14,643 bases of DNA from NCBI GenBank assembly GCA_025363505.1, contig JANYDV010000127.1:1-14643 (forward strand). The letters are read 5' to 3'. Position 1 is the first letter of the stretch, and each line of letters starts with the position of its first letter. Position numbers and translations under genes: made by a program. The stretch comes from Bacteroidota bacterium (GTDB lineage Bacteria; Bacteroidota; Ignavibacteria; Palsa-1295). Below, in pieces: positions 7,386 to 14,065 of the stretch. Under the pieces are notes generated by a model. That model was not told the origin of the DNA and ran no database searches. It worked only from the letters and a program-made list of their open reading frames with translations.

Positions 7386-8060
7386 ATGATCAGAGTACTC
7401 ATACCATATTGCTGTATTGCGATGCTGGTTGTTATTATTACTTCGCAACAGTACACTCGCGCACCTGAACCAATGCCGCCCGGTGCGACGATTTATGATA
7501 CAGCACTCAAGATGCTGCAAGAATTTGTGATCGAAGGACAAGATACTAATCTTGGTTTTAAGAATCCGCAAGATGTATTGGGCGCACGAATTGATACCAA
7601 TCAAGGAGTTGATATTTATTATTTACGCGAAGATTCACTTTTGAAATGTGGCTTGCCGATTGACTCACAAATTATCAAGCTCAATCGACGCGCTTATCCT
7701 GTCTACCTTGGCGATTCGCTCCGCTCGACCATTACTTTTATGCACGCCAAAAACGGTTGGCTTCCGGTGATGTTTGATGATAATAAAATGATGGAGACGA
7801 TCATTAATGATCTGCCAAAAAGCACACCCTTAAAATTGTTGAAGCAATCGTATGCAATAGTCGAGGCTCCGTTTGTGCAGACTCATCTGACACTCAGGCA
7901 CGACACAACCGGTACCAGTATTATACCGAGTACTGCAATTCGTCGTGTAATGGGAAAAACAATGCCGTTGGCAACTATTTCAAGACCTAACGAACCGATC
8001 CGCGCAAATACATTTGTCGAAGCATTAAAACACTATAGTATGAACCGTATCAAACGCTGA
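7386..8060 (+). CDS. Exported partner of the papain-like protease, unknown family
   Basis: A 224-residue protein from the ATG at 7386. GGAGGA at 7372-7377, inside the end of the protease gene, is 8 bp from this ATG, which favours it over the GTG at 7383 that overlaps the protease stop. It is one of the few strong Shine-Dalgarno sites in the window and suggests translational coupling. The N-terminus (MIRVLIPYCCIAMLVVIITS) is a single hydrophobic segment: a signal peptide, an anchor, or possibly a lipid-modified sequence, although no good lipobox is seen. The rest is soluble and mixed alpha/beta with no motif I recognise. Three Cys are present (two in the signal, one at KCGLP). Tight linkage suggests a substrate, inhibitor or chaperone of the protease; nothing in the sequence picks one. 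Confidence 0.75.
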   Translation: MIRVLIPYCCIAMLVVIITSQQYTRAPEPMPPGATIYDTALKMLQEFVIEGQDTNLGFKNPQDVLGARIDTNQGVDIYYLREDSLLKCGLPIDSQIIKLNRRAYPVYLGDSLRSTITFMHAKNGWLPVMFDDNKMMETIINDLPKSTPLKLLKQSYAIVEAPFVQTHLTLRHDTTGTSIIPSTAIRRVMGKTMPLATISRPNEPIRANTFVEALKHYSMNRIKR

Positions 8061-8086
8061 TAACCTTTAGGCATTCAGCGTGTTTT
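8054..8086. terminator. Convergent hairpin between the partner and macro-domain genes
   Basis: ACGCTGA (8054-8060) pairs with TCAGCGT (8075-8081) around a 14-base loop, followed on the plus strand by G and TTTT. The stem contains the stop codon of the plus-strand gene and the loop contains the stop of the minus-strand gene. A modest bidirectional terminator is likely. Confidence 0.5.
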
Positions 8087-8612
8087 CAAATATCTTCATC
8101 TTTGCGTCGTCGTGCAAACAGATAATAACGTGATTAACACTCTTGAGTGTCGGTGCGTTGTCTTTAATTGTGCTGATGATAATCTTTGCACAATCAATAA
8201 TCGGGAAGTGAAAAAAACCTGCGCCGATAGCCGGGAATGCGATTGACTTCAAGCCCTTGTCTTCAGCCAGTTTCAGAGCCGAGCTAATCGCCGAGCGGAG
8301 TTTCTCGTTCTCGTTACCTTCGCCGTACATTGGTCCGACCGCATGAATAACATAACGGGCTATCATCTTGCCGCCACTGGTAATTACCGATGACCCGACC
8401 GGACAAAAGCCGATCTCGTGGCATTCTTTTTGGATGGTCTCACCGCCGGTTTCGCGAATAGCACAGGCAACGCCCGCACCAAGATTGAGATATTCGTTCG
8501 CCGCGTTAACAACCGCATCAACATCAAGCAGCGCAATGTTGCCCTGACGAAGCTCAATCGTAACGTTCTCGGTAGTGGTCATCATAGAAGCCGTAGCATT
8601 GTGGGTTGACAT
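8067..8612 (-). CDS. Macro-domain ADP-ribose/O-acetyl-ADP-ribose hydrolase
   Basis: A stand-alone macro domain of 181 residues from the ATG at 8612. Family landmarks are in place: the strand TIELRQGNIALLDVDAVVN with NAAN, the Gly-rich loop LNLGAGVACAIRETGG, the ITSGGKMIARYVIHAVGP segment, and the phosphate loop SIAFPAIGAGFFHFP. Such proteins bind ADP-ribose in the cytosol and remove ADP-ribose or acetyl groups from substrates including O-acetyl-ADP-ribose. The frame is open to a GTG at 8678, but a TATATTTG promoter element at 8639-8646 would lie inside that longer version, so the ATG is preferred. The gene converges on the protease partner with 6 bp between stop codons. It could serve general metabolism or counter ADP-ribosylation; nothing here decides. 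Confidence 0.9.
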   Translation of the reverse strand: MSTHNATASMMTTTENVTIELRQGNIALLDVDAVVNAANEYLNLGAGVACAIRETGGETIQKECHEIGFCPVGSSVITSGGKMIARYVIHAVGPMYGEGNENEKLRSAISSALKLAEDKGLKSIAFPAIGAGFFHFPIIDCAKIIISTIKDNAPTLKSVNHVIICLHDDAKMKIFENTLNA

Positions 8613-8638
8613 ATTATTCCGTGTCGTGAGTAGTCCTG

Positions 8639-8646
8639 CAAATATA
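8639..8646 (-). promoter_or_regulatory. -7 element (TATATTTG) of the macro-domain gene
   Basis: The minus strand reads TTCGTATATTTGC, a perfect TAnnTTTG, 26 bp upstream of the ATG at 8612. It implies a leader of roughly 20 bases and supports that start. The -33 region has no obvious TTG. Confidence 0.5.
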
Positions 8647-8790
8647 CGAATGAAACCCGCTTGGATGTGTTTTTGCACAGCATTATCTCGGCTTCGACGA
8701 GAAAATAATCACAAGTAAAATAGTCATTGGTTGTTTGTCGTTGTTTTTCTGAAGTTTCCTCGACTTGAAGTCACCGGCTCTAACAACTCG

Positions 8791-8798
8791 TATATTTG
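8791..8798 (+). promoter_or_regulatory. -7 element (TATATTTG), candidate nuo operon promoter
   Basis: TCGTATATTTG repeats the element found upstream of the macro-domain gene on the other strand. It lies 102 bp before nuoA, with a TTG 23 bases upstream, slightly farther than usual. Two TATAAT sequences (8847-8852 and 8881-8886) lie closer to nuoA and are alternatives. Apart from these, the 8679-8900 gap shows no gene. Confidence 0.42.
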
Positions 8799-8900
8799 TA
8801 TGTTCACATTCGAGCGGCATTTTCTCGTGGTGAATACTGTTTTGTGTATAATCTCATAATAGGTAGTCATATTACGTTGTTATAATAGGCTTAAACGATT

Positions 8901-9371
8901 ATGCTTGGTGAATTTAGTCACGTTTTTGCTTTCTTTCTCTTAGCGATTGTCTTTGTCGGTGGTGGGCTGTTCACAAATATGCTCATCCGCCCGACCAAAG
9001 CAAATGTCCTGAAGCATTCGGTCTATGAATGCGGTGAAGATCCTATCGGCTCGGGCTGGATCAAATTCAATATCCGATTTTATGTTGTTGCGCTGATCTT
9101 TATTCTCTTCGATGTCGAGATCGTGTTTCTGTTTCCGTGGGCTGTCGTCTATAAACAGATGGGCTGGCTTGCGTATAACGAAATGATGGTCTTTATGGCG
9201 ATATTGATTATCGGCTTTGCTTACGCATGGGTCAAAGGCGACCTTGATTGGGTACGCCCGAAACCATACATTGCGAGCTTCGATGATTTGGTAAATCGCC
9301 GTCATTCACAGCCAAGCCCGATACCCGCTCCGCAGTCAGTAGCTCCGGTGCCGGTTGAAGAAATGGCGTAA
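8901..9371 (+). CDS. nuoA: NADH-quinone oxidoreductase subunit A
   Basis: Small membrane subunit of respiratory complex I, in the hinge between the quinone-reducing arm and the proton-pumping arm. The 156-residue product has three membrane helices (about 6-28, 60-83 and 90-111). The conserved loop VYECGEDPIGSGWIKFNIRFY and the FDVEIVFLFPW segment are present, including the invariant Cys in YECG and the acidic FDVE. The C-terminus carries an extra Pro-rich stretch of about 20 residues (PSPIPAPQSVAPVPVEE) not typical of the family. It is the first gene of the operon. The 205-bp gap to nuoB holds a palindromic repeat, unusual in an otherwise tight cluster. Confidence 0.95.
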   Translation: MLGEFSHVFAFFLLAIVFVGGGLFTNMLIRPTKANVLKHSVYECGEDPIGSGWIKFNIRFYVVALIFILFDVEIVFLFPWAVVYKQMGWLAYNEMMVFMAILIIGFAYAWVKGDLDWVRPKPYIASFDDLVNRRHSQPSPIPAPQSVAPVPVEEMA

Positions 9372-9397
9372 AAATGTAGAGGCAACACTTGAAGGTT

Positions 9398-9480
9398 GTC
9401 ACCCTGAGCGACACGAGCGAAGGGTCTGAACTTTCAAGTTTAACTGATCTTGACCCTTTAGATTCTTCGCTCAGAATGAC
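9398..9480. repeat. REP-like palindromic repeat in the nuoA-nuoB spacer
   Basis: GTCACCCTGAGCG (9398-9410) followed by GCGAAGGGTCT (9417-9427) is matched in inverse by AGATTCTTCGCTCAGAATGAC (9460-9480); the right arm lacks a short stretch that the left arm has. Inside and just beyond, ATCTTGACCCT (9447-9457) pairs with AGAGTCAAGAT (9500-9510) with one mismatch. The sequence resembles the dispersed palindromes of the type GTCATCCTGAGCGAAGCGAA known to me from many bacterial genomes. It would fold into a long hairpin in the nuo mRNA. Confidence 0.6.
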
Positions 9481-9511
9481 AGGGTTGAAAGAGTTACTAA
9501 GAGTCAAGATT

Positions 9512-9530
9512 GCTCCGACCGATTCGGAGC
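9512..9530 (+). other. Small hairpin before nuoB
   Basis: GCTCCGA (9512-9518) pairs perfectly with TCGGAGC (9524-9530) around a 5-base loop. No T run follows, so it is not a classical terminator. It may belong to the adjacent palindromic repeat or act as an RNA stability element. Confidence 0.4.
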
Positions 9531-9576
9531 CAAAGTGAGAAGATTTTGAGCAACCGATAAGATGTATATATAGACT

Positions 9577-10077
9577 ATGGGAATACTCAATAAACAAGAT
9601 GATCCGTTTGGCTCCGGTAATATCATTATTACCGGTGTGGATACATTGCTGAACTGGTCGCGGCTTTCGAGCTTGTGGATGATGGGTTTTGGTTTGGCTT
9701 GCTGTGCGATCGAAATGATGGCGGCATCTGCCTCGCACTATGATATTGGTCGTTTCGGGGTTATCCCTCGCCCAAGCCCACGCCAATCGGATATGATGCT
9801 CATTTCGGGTACAGTCACCCTAAAAATGGCAACACGCACAAAAATATTATACGAACAAATGCCCGATCCGAAATATATTATTTCGATGGGCTCGTGCTCC
9901 AATTGTGGCGGACCGTATTGGGAACATGGCTATCATGTCCTCAAAGGTGTTGACCGTATTATTCCTGTTGATGTCTATGTGCCGGGTTGCCCGCCACGCC
10001 CCGAAGCATTGCTCGAAGGGTTGATGAAACTGCAGGATAAAGTTCGCAGACAATCTATCGCTCGTACTGCTGTCTAA
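9577..10077 (+). CDS. nuoB: NADH-quinone oxidoreductase subunit B
   Basis: Peripheral-arm subunit of complex I that holds iron-sulfur cluster N2, the last electron carrier before quinone. The 166-residue product carries the ligand set: tandem Cys42-Cys43 in GLACCAIEMM, Cys107 in SMGSCSN and Cys138 in VPGCPPRPEA. The RFGVIPRPSPRQSD and PVDVYVPGCPPRPEAL blocks are complete. An additional Cys110 (SNCGG, where many homologues have SGG or NSGG) is normal, as far as I recall, for Bacteroidota and Chlorobi enzymes. The ATG at 9577 has no strong ribosome binding site. nuoC follows after 4 bp. Confidence 0.96.
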   Translation: MGILNKQDDPFGSGNIIITGVDTLLNWSRLSSLWMMGFGLACCAIEMMAASASHYDIGRFGVIPRPSPRQSDMMLISGTVTLKMATRTKILYEQMPDPKYIISMGSCSNCGGPYWEHGYHVLKGVDRIIPVDVYVPGCPPRPEALLEGLMKLQDKVRRQSIARTAV

Positions 10078-10081
10078 GCTT

Positions 10082-10582
10082 ATGACCAACCAAGAAATTT
10101 TCGACACACTCAAAGCCACCTACGGTGGGGCGATCGGCAGCTTTCACGAGCAAGGCGGCAGTGCATATATGAAGCGCACCAGCTCCTATGCCGATATTGT
10201 CGAGTACTCGCAGATTGCACAGATCTGCCAATACTTGCGTGACGAACCGACTCTCGAATTTGACAATCTCAATTGTTTGTCCTGCGATGATAACGGTGAT
10301 AAAACCTTGTCGGTTATTTATCACATGGAATCTCTGAAGTTCAAACACCATTTTGCATTCAAGGTTACTGTGCCTATCGACCATCCGGTTGTCCCGACAG
10401 TCACGCGGGTATGGGCAAGCGCAAACTGGCACGAACGCGAAGGTTGGGATATGATCGGCATTCAGTTTCATGGGCATCCCGATCTGCGCCGTATTCTTCT
10501 TGATGACGATTGGGAAGGGCACCCGCTTCGCAAAGATTACAAAGAACCGGAGTTTTACAGAGGTATGAAAGTAGGATATTAA
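10082..10582 (+). CDS. nuoC: NADH-quinone oxidoreductase subunit C
   Basis: 30-kDa-type subunit of the complex I hydrogenase-like module, without cofactor, packed against NuoD. The 166-residue product ends with the family signature: EREGWDMIGIQFHGHPDLRR, then LLDDDWEGHPLRKDY (about 125-155). NuoC is separate from NuoD, unlike the fused NuoCD of E. coli and of some Bacteroidota. The ATG lies 4 bp after the nuoB stop. The TAA stop shares its last A with the ATG of nuoD (TAATG), so the two are probably translationally coupled. Confidence 0.95.
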   Translation: MTNQEIFDTLKATYGGAIGSFHEQGGSAYMKRTSSYADIVEYSQIAQICQYLRDEPTLEFDNLNCLSCDDNGDKTLSVIYHMESLKFKHHFAFKVTVPIDHPVVPTVTRVWASANWHEREGWDMIGIQFHGHPDLRRILLDDDWEGHPLRKDYKEPEFYRGMKVGY

Positions 10583-11787
10583 TGTCAGAGCTTTTCAATA
10601 GAACCATGACAACGATCGCTCCGGCACCGGTGAAAATTATCCCTGCCGAGCGTGTCGAGCCAAACCGCATCAAGACCGAAGAAATGATCTTGAATGTCGG
10701 TCCGCAGCATCCGTCAACACACGGTGTGCTTCGGCTCGAAGCAGTGCTTGATGGCGAATTGGTCATTGATGTCATTCCGCATTTGGGTTATTTGCACCGA
10801 TGCTTCGAAAAACATTGCGAAGCAATGACCTATCCGCAGGTCATCCCTTACGTTGATCGTATGGATTACCTCGCCGCAATGAACTCCGAGCATGGCTACG
10901 CACTTGCCGTCGAGCGGATGATGGGCATCGAAGTACCCGAAAAAGTTGAGTTTATCCGCGTCTTGTTTGCAGAGCTTCAGCGTATCGCTTCGCACTTAGT
11001 GGCGGTCGGTACATTTGGTCTTGATGTTGGCGCCTTCACTCCTTTCTTGTATTGTTTCCGTGATCGTGAAGATATTCTCGAAATGTTCGAGAAGACTTGC
11101 GGCGCACGTCTATTATACAACTATATCTGGGTGGGCGGGCTTTCGCATGATTTGCATCCTGATGTCCTGAAGATGTGTCGAGATTTCGTCAAGAAAAACC
11201 GCGCAACTCACGCCGAAGTCAATAATCTCTTGACCTTCAATAAAATTTTCGTAGAACGCACGATCAATATCGGCATCTTAAAGCCTGATGTTGCTATTAA
11301 TTGCGGCGCATCGGGACCAATGCTGCGAGGTTCGGGTGTCAAGTGGGATCTGCGTCGTGATGATCCCTATTCTATTTACGATCGTTTCGAGTTTGATATT
11401 CCTGTCGGTACCGGAAAAATGGGTACCGTCGGCGATTGTTTTGATCGCCATTGGGTCAGAATGTTGGAGTGGGAGCAATCGCTCAATATCATTGAGCAGA
11501 TACTCGAACAATATCCGCAGGATGACAAGACCGACGTACAAAAAGCTGTGCCGAAACGTATCAAGCCAGCCATTGGCGAGATTTATTCGCGTACCGAAAA
11601 CCCACGCGGCGAACTCGGATATTATATTTCATCGAAAGACGGCATTAATCCGGCGCGCGTCAAAGTACGCTCGCCCGCATTTGTCAATCTATCATTACTG
11701 CCGATCATCTCGCGCGGATATATGATGGCTGATCTTATTATCATCCTCGGTTCGATTGATATCGTGCTGGGGGAAGTGGATCGTTAA
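10582..11787 (+). CDS. nuoD: NADH-quinone oxidoreductase subunit D
   Basis: 49-kDa subunit of complex I, which together with NuoB forms the quinone site near cluster N2. From the ATG at 10582 it has 401 residues, normal for the family. Landmarks are MILNVGPQHPSTHGVLRLEA, HLGYLHRCFEK (with the conserved HRG-like region as HRC), the YPQVIPYVDRMDYLA segment, and the C-terminal GSIDIVLGEVDR. The frame stays open upstream to 10510 inside nuoC. The AGGA at 10574-10577, 4 bp from the ATG, and the TAATG overlap support the shorter version. Nothing is missing in the quinone-site region that I can see. Confidence 0.95.
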   Translation: MSELFNRTMTTIAPAPVKIIPAERVEPNRIKTEEMILNVGPQHPSTHGVLRLEAVLDGELVIDVIPHLGYLHRCFEKHCEAMTYPQVIPYVDRMDYLAAMNSEHGYALAVERMMGIEVPEKVEFIRVLFAELQRIASHLVAVGTFGLDVGAFTPFLYCFRDREDILEMFEKTCGARLLYNYIWVGGLSHDLHPDVLKMCRDFVKKNRATHAEVNNLLTFNKIFVERTINIGILKPDVAINCGASGPMLRGSGVKWDLRRDDPYSIYDRFEFDIPVGTGKMGTVGDCFDRHWVRMLEWEQSLNIIEQILEQYPQDDKTDVQKAVPKRIKPAIGEIYSRTENPRGELGYYISSKDGINPARVKVRSPAFVNLSLLPIISRGYMMADLIIILGSIDIVLGEVDR

Positions 11788-11809
11788 AATTTAAGAGGAA
11801 TTCGTACTG

Positions 11810-12904
11810 ATGTTTGACGGATTACGTGATTTATTAATCGGCTTGCTGGGCAAGGGCGATCTGGCAGATGTGCTGGCAGTGGTAGTGTATTGTGCATTGC
11901 CATTAGTCGTTATTTTGCTTTATGCACTCTTCGCAATCTTAGCCGAGATGAAACTCTCGGCATGGCTCCAAGATCGTTTGGGACCAATGCGTGTCGGACC
12001 CTGGGGCATCCTTCAGCCAATTGCTGATATTCTAAAGCTCTTGCAAAAAGAAGACATTACGCCAACGCAGGCTGATAAAAAGCTCTATAATCTTTCTCCG
12101 TTTTTAGTATTTATCGGCAGCTATCTTGGCTTTGCGGTTTTGCCGTTCTCGGCAATGTACGCAGGAGCGAGATTGAATGTCGGTATTTTTTATCTTGTTG
12201 CTGTCAGCGGTCTGGTGGTAGTCGGTATTTTGATGGCAGGGTGGAGTTCGAATAATAAGTATTCGCTCTTTGGTGCGATGCGTTCGGTTGCACAGATTGT
12301 CAGCTACGAAATTCCCGCTGGTCTGGCGATTCTTTCGGTCGTGATGATTGCCGGTACGATGGACTTGCAAACAATCTCGAAATTGCAAGAAGGCGGTGTC
12401 CAGAACTGGTTTATTTTTGGCGGACCAAAAAATCTTGCGGGCTTTGGTGGTGCAACTGCTTGGGCGTTGGCGCCGGTGATGATGATCGCGTTTCTTATTT
12501 ATTTTATTGCATCGCTTGCCGAAACCAACCGTGTGCCGTTTGATATTCCCGAAGCAGAATCAGAACTTGTTGCAGGCTATCACACCGAGTACTCGGCAAT
12601 GAAATTCGCACTCTTCTTTTTAGCAGAGTATGCGAATATGTTGGTTGTCAGTGCAGTGGCTTCGATATTATTTCTCGGTGGGTGGAATTCACCGTTCGGC
12701 GAATTTTTGGGCGGTCCGGTTATGGGGCTTGTCTGGTTTCTTGGGAAAGCAATTTTCTTTGTAATGGTACAGATCTGGATTCGTTGGACACTGCCGCGTT
12801 TGCGTGTTGACCAACTGATGCATATTTGCTGGAAGGTAATGATTCCGTTCGGTATGGCAACCGTGTTGCTCGTCGGTACGATCGTTACGTGGTTCGCTCA
12901 TTAA
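11810..12904 (+). CDS. nuoH: NADH-quinone oxidoreductase subunit H
   Basis: Membrane subunit of complex I that joins the quinone chamber to the proton channels. The 364-residue product has about eight to nine membrane helices. Conserved pieces are AEMKLSAWLQDRLGPMRVGP, GILQPIADILKLLQKEDITP, the SYEIPAGLAI region, and the quinone-loop signature ETNRVPFDIPEAESELVAGY, followed by HTEYS. AGAGGA at 11794-11799, about 10 bp before the ATG, is a clear ribosome binding site. The stop is a single TAA. The same frame then continues open as a 67-residue membrane protein starting at GTG 12914. Confidence 0.95.
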   Translation: MFDGLRDLLIGLLGKGDLADVLAVVVYCALPLVVILLYALFAILAEMKLSAWLQDRLGPMRVGPWGILQPIADILKLLQKEDITPTQADKKLYNLSPFLVFIGSYLGFAVLPFSAMYAGARLNVGIFYLVAVSGLVVVGILMAGWSSNNKYSLFGAMRSVAQIVSYEIPAGLAILSVVMIAGTMDLQTISKLQEGGVQNWFIFGGPKNLAGFGGATAWALAPVMMIAFLIYFIASLAETNRVPFDIPEAESELVAGYHTEYSAMKFALFFLAEYANMLVVSAVASILFLGGWNSPFGEFLGGPVMGLVWFLGKAIFFVMVQIWIRWTLPRLRVDQLMHICWKVMIPFGMATVLLVGTIVTWFAH

Positions 12905-12913
12905 GCGGCATCG

Positions 12914-13117
12914 GTGACCAAGCGCCTGATCTTCGGGCTCTCGTTCTTTCTCGGCTCGCTGGTTGCAGCTGCCGGATGGATATTGCCGATGCTCGGAATG
13001 CCTTATGACATTCTGGCTATTGTCGGACATTCCATTCAAATCATCGCGATCATCAACTTGATGTTGATGCCCGAGGAAAGCGAACGGCAAGACGACCATG
13101 CAGAAACAATCGTGTAA
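12914..13117 (+). CDS. 67-residue two-helix membrane protein inside the nuo operon
   Basis: Not a standard complex I subunit that I recognise. The GTG start at 12914 gives MTKRLIFGLSFFLGSLVAAAG, a first membrane helix, then a short loop (LPMLGMPYDI) and a second helix (about residues 33-52), and an acidic soluble tail (PEESERQDDHAET). With a basic N-terminus before helix 1, a hairpin with both ends in the cytoplasm is likely. No ribosome binding site is seen. It lies in the same frame as nuoH, only three codons after the nuoH stop, and 26 bp before nuoI. It may be an accessory or assembly factor of complex I, or a detached part of an extended NuoH. Coding status rests on the two clean hydrophobic segments and the position. 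Confidence 0.6.
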   Translation: MTKRLIFGLSFFLGSLVAAAGWILPMLGMPYDILAIVGHSIQIIAIINLMLMPEESERQDDHAETIV

Positions 13118-13143
13118 AGAAGCTGAACACTTCTCTTTGAACA

Positions 13144-13818
13144 ATGGCATATTTTAAAGACATACAAGAAGGACTTTCGACGGCGCTCCAGGGTATGGGC
13201 ATCGTCATGAAGCATTTGCTCAAGCCGAAAGTTACGCGTCAGTATCCCAATCCGGAAGATCGCTATCCGATGCCGGAGCGCGCACGCAACAGATTGTACG
13301 TCAATATGGACGACTGTATCGGTTGCGACCAATGCGCCCGTGCTTGCCCGGTCAATTGCATTACCATTGATACCGCAAAAGTGATACCAGGCGAAAATAT
13401 CGGAACGACTTCTAACGGCAAGAAAAAATCGTTGTGGGTCACACGCTTTGATATTGATATTGCAAAGTGCTGCTATTGCGGGCTCTGTACCTATCCGTGC
13501 CCGACTGAGTGTATTCGTATGACTGATGTCTATGAGTTTAGCGAGTTCGACCGCGTAAATCTCATCTACAACTATGCAACAATGGGTGCCGATGAAGCAG
13601 TGCTTCATAGTGCCAATGCAAAAAAAGATGAAGAGCGCCTTGCCATCGAGCGTGCAAAACAAGCCGAAGAAAAAGCAAAAGCCGCAGCCTCTGCGCCGGC
13701 TCCTGCTGCGCCAACGGCAACCGCACCGCCGGCTGCACCAAGTGCTGGGGGCGTAAAACCGCCACCGTTTATGGCAAAACCCGGTGGTATCAAACCACCG
13801 CCGTTCAAAGCAAGCTAA
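13144..13818 (+). CDS. nuoI: NADH-quinone oxidoreductase subunit I, with long Pro/Ala tail
   Basis: Ferredoxin-like subunit of complex I carrying clusters N6a and N6b, which pass electrons to NuoB. Two complete 4Fe-4S motifs are present: CIGCDQCARAC (Cys58, 61, 64, 68) and CCYCGLCTYPC (Cys109 or 110, 112, 115, 119), each followed by Pro. The N-terminal amphipathic segment anchors it to the membrane arm. The core ends near residue 158. A further ~65 residues form a charged helix-like stretch (DEERLAIERAKQAEEKAKA), an Ala/Pro-rich linker, and two near repeats GGVKPPPF and GGIKPPPF. This tail is not part of the usual family. The next gene, an antitoxin-like frame, starts 4 bp after the stop. Confidence 0.95.
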   Translation: MAYFKDIQEGLSTALQGMGIVMKHLLKPKVTRQYPNPEDRYPMPERARNRLYVNMDDCIGCDQCARACPVNCITIDTAKVIPGENIGTTSNGKKKSLWVTRFDIDIAKCCYCGLCTYPCPTECIRMTDVYEFSEFDRVNLIYNYATMGADEAVLHSANAKKDEERLAIERAKQAEEKAKAAASAPAPAAPTATAPPAAPSAGGVKPPPFMAKPGGIKPPPFKAS

Positions 13819-13822
13819 CGAA

Positions 13823-14065
13823 ATGGAACATTATTTACATCTACAAGCCAAAGATCTGATTAAGGAATTAGGAGCAATTCCTCCGGATACTGGTTTGTCG
13901 GTGAAATTTGATGACGACACTATTCAGCGAGCTATGCGTGCAAAGCATGTTCGTGAAGTTATTGAACGATTGCAAAAAACTTCAACAGAGGTTGATGTCA
14001 GTGCACTGCTTCTTCAAGAGCGTAAAAAAGATCGTGATAAAGAAGCTGCAAAGAATCGTTCTTGA
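13823..14065 (+). CDS. Putative antitoxin of a VapBC-type pair
   Basis: An 80-residue product from the ATG at 13823, 4 bp after nuoI. No family is recognised with certainty. It is charged, with a helical middle (DDTIQRAMRAKHVREVIERL) and a basic/acidic C-terminal tail (LLLQERKKDRDKEAAKNRS), as in small antitoxins whose disordered C-terminus wraps the toxin. A ribbon-helix-helix or AbrB-type DNA-binding fold is not obvious. The overlapping downstream PIN-domain gene is the main reason for this call. The frame is open upstream to a GTG at 13784 inside nuoI, but the ATG fits the operon spacing better. With no promoter of its own in view it would depend on nuo transcription. Confidence 0.6.
   Translation: MEHYLHLQAKDLIKELGAIPPDTGLSVKFDDDTIQRAMRAKHVREVIERLQKTSTEVDVSALLLQERKKDRDKEAAKNRS

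Noticed and set aside
8613..8678. GTG-started N-terminal extension of the macro-domain protein
   Set aside because: It contains a perfect TAnnTTTG promoter element for the shorter ATG start and no conserved residues.
9398..9530. CRISPR or terminator in the nuoA-nuoB spacer
   Set aside because: There is no regularly spaced direct repeat, and the hairpins lack a following T run, so a dispersed palindrome fits better.
9232..9786. 184-codon minus-strand frame across the nuoA-nuoB spacer
   Set aside because: It runs over the palindromic repeat and into two conserved nuo genes on the other strand.
10510..10581. Longer NuoD start inside nuoC
   Set aside because: The extra residues do not belong to NuoD, and the TAATG overlap with an AGGA just upstream marks ATG 10582 as the start.
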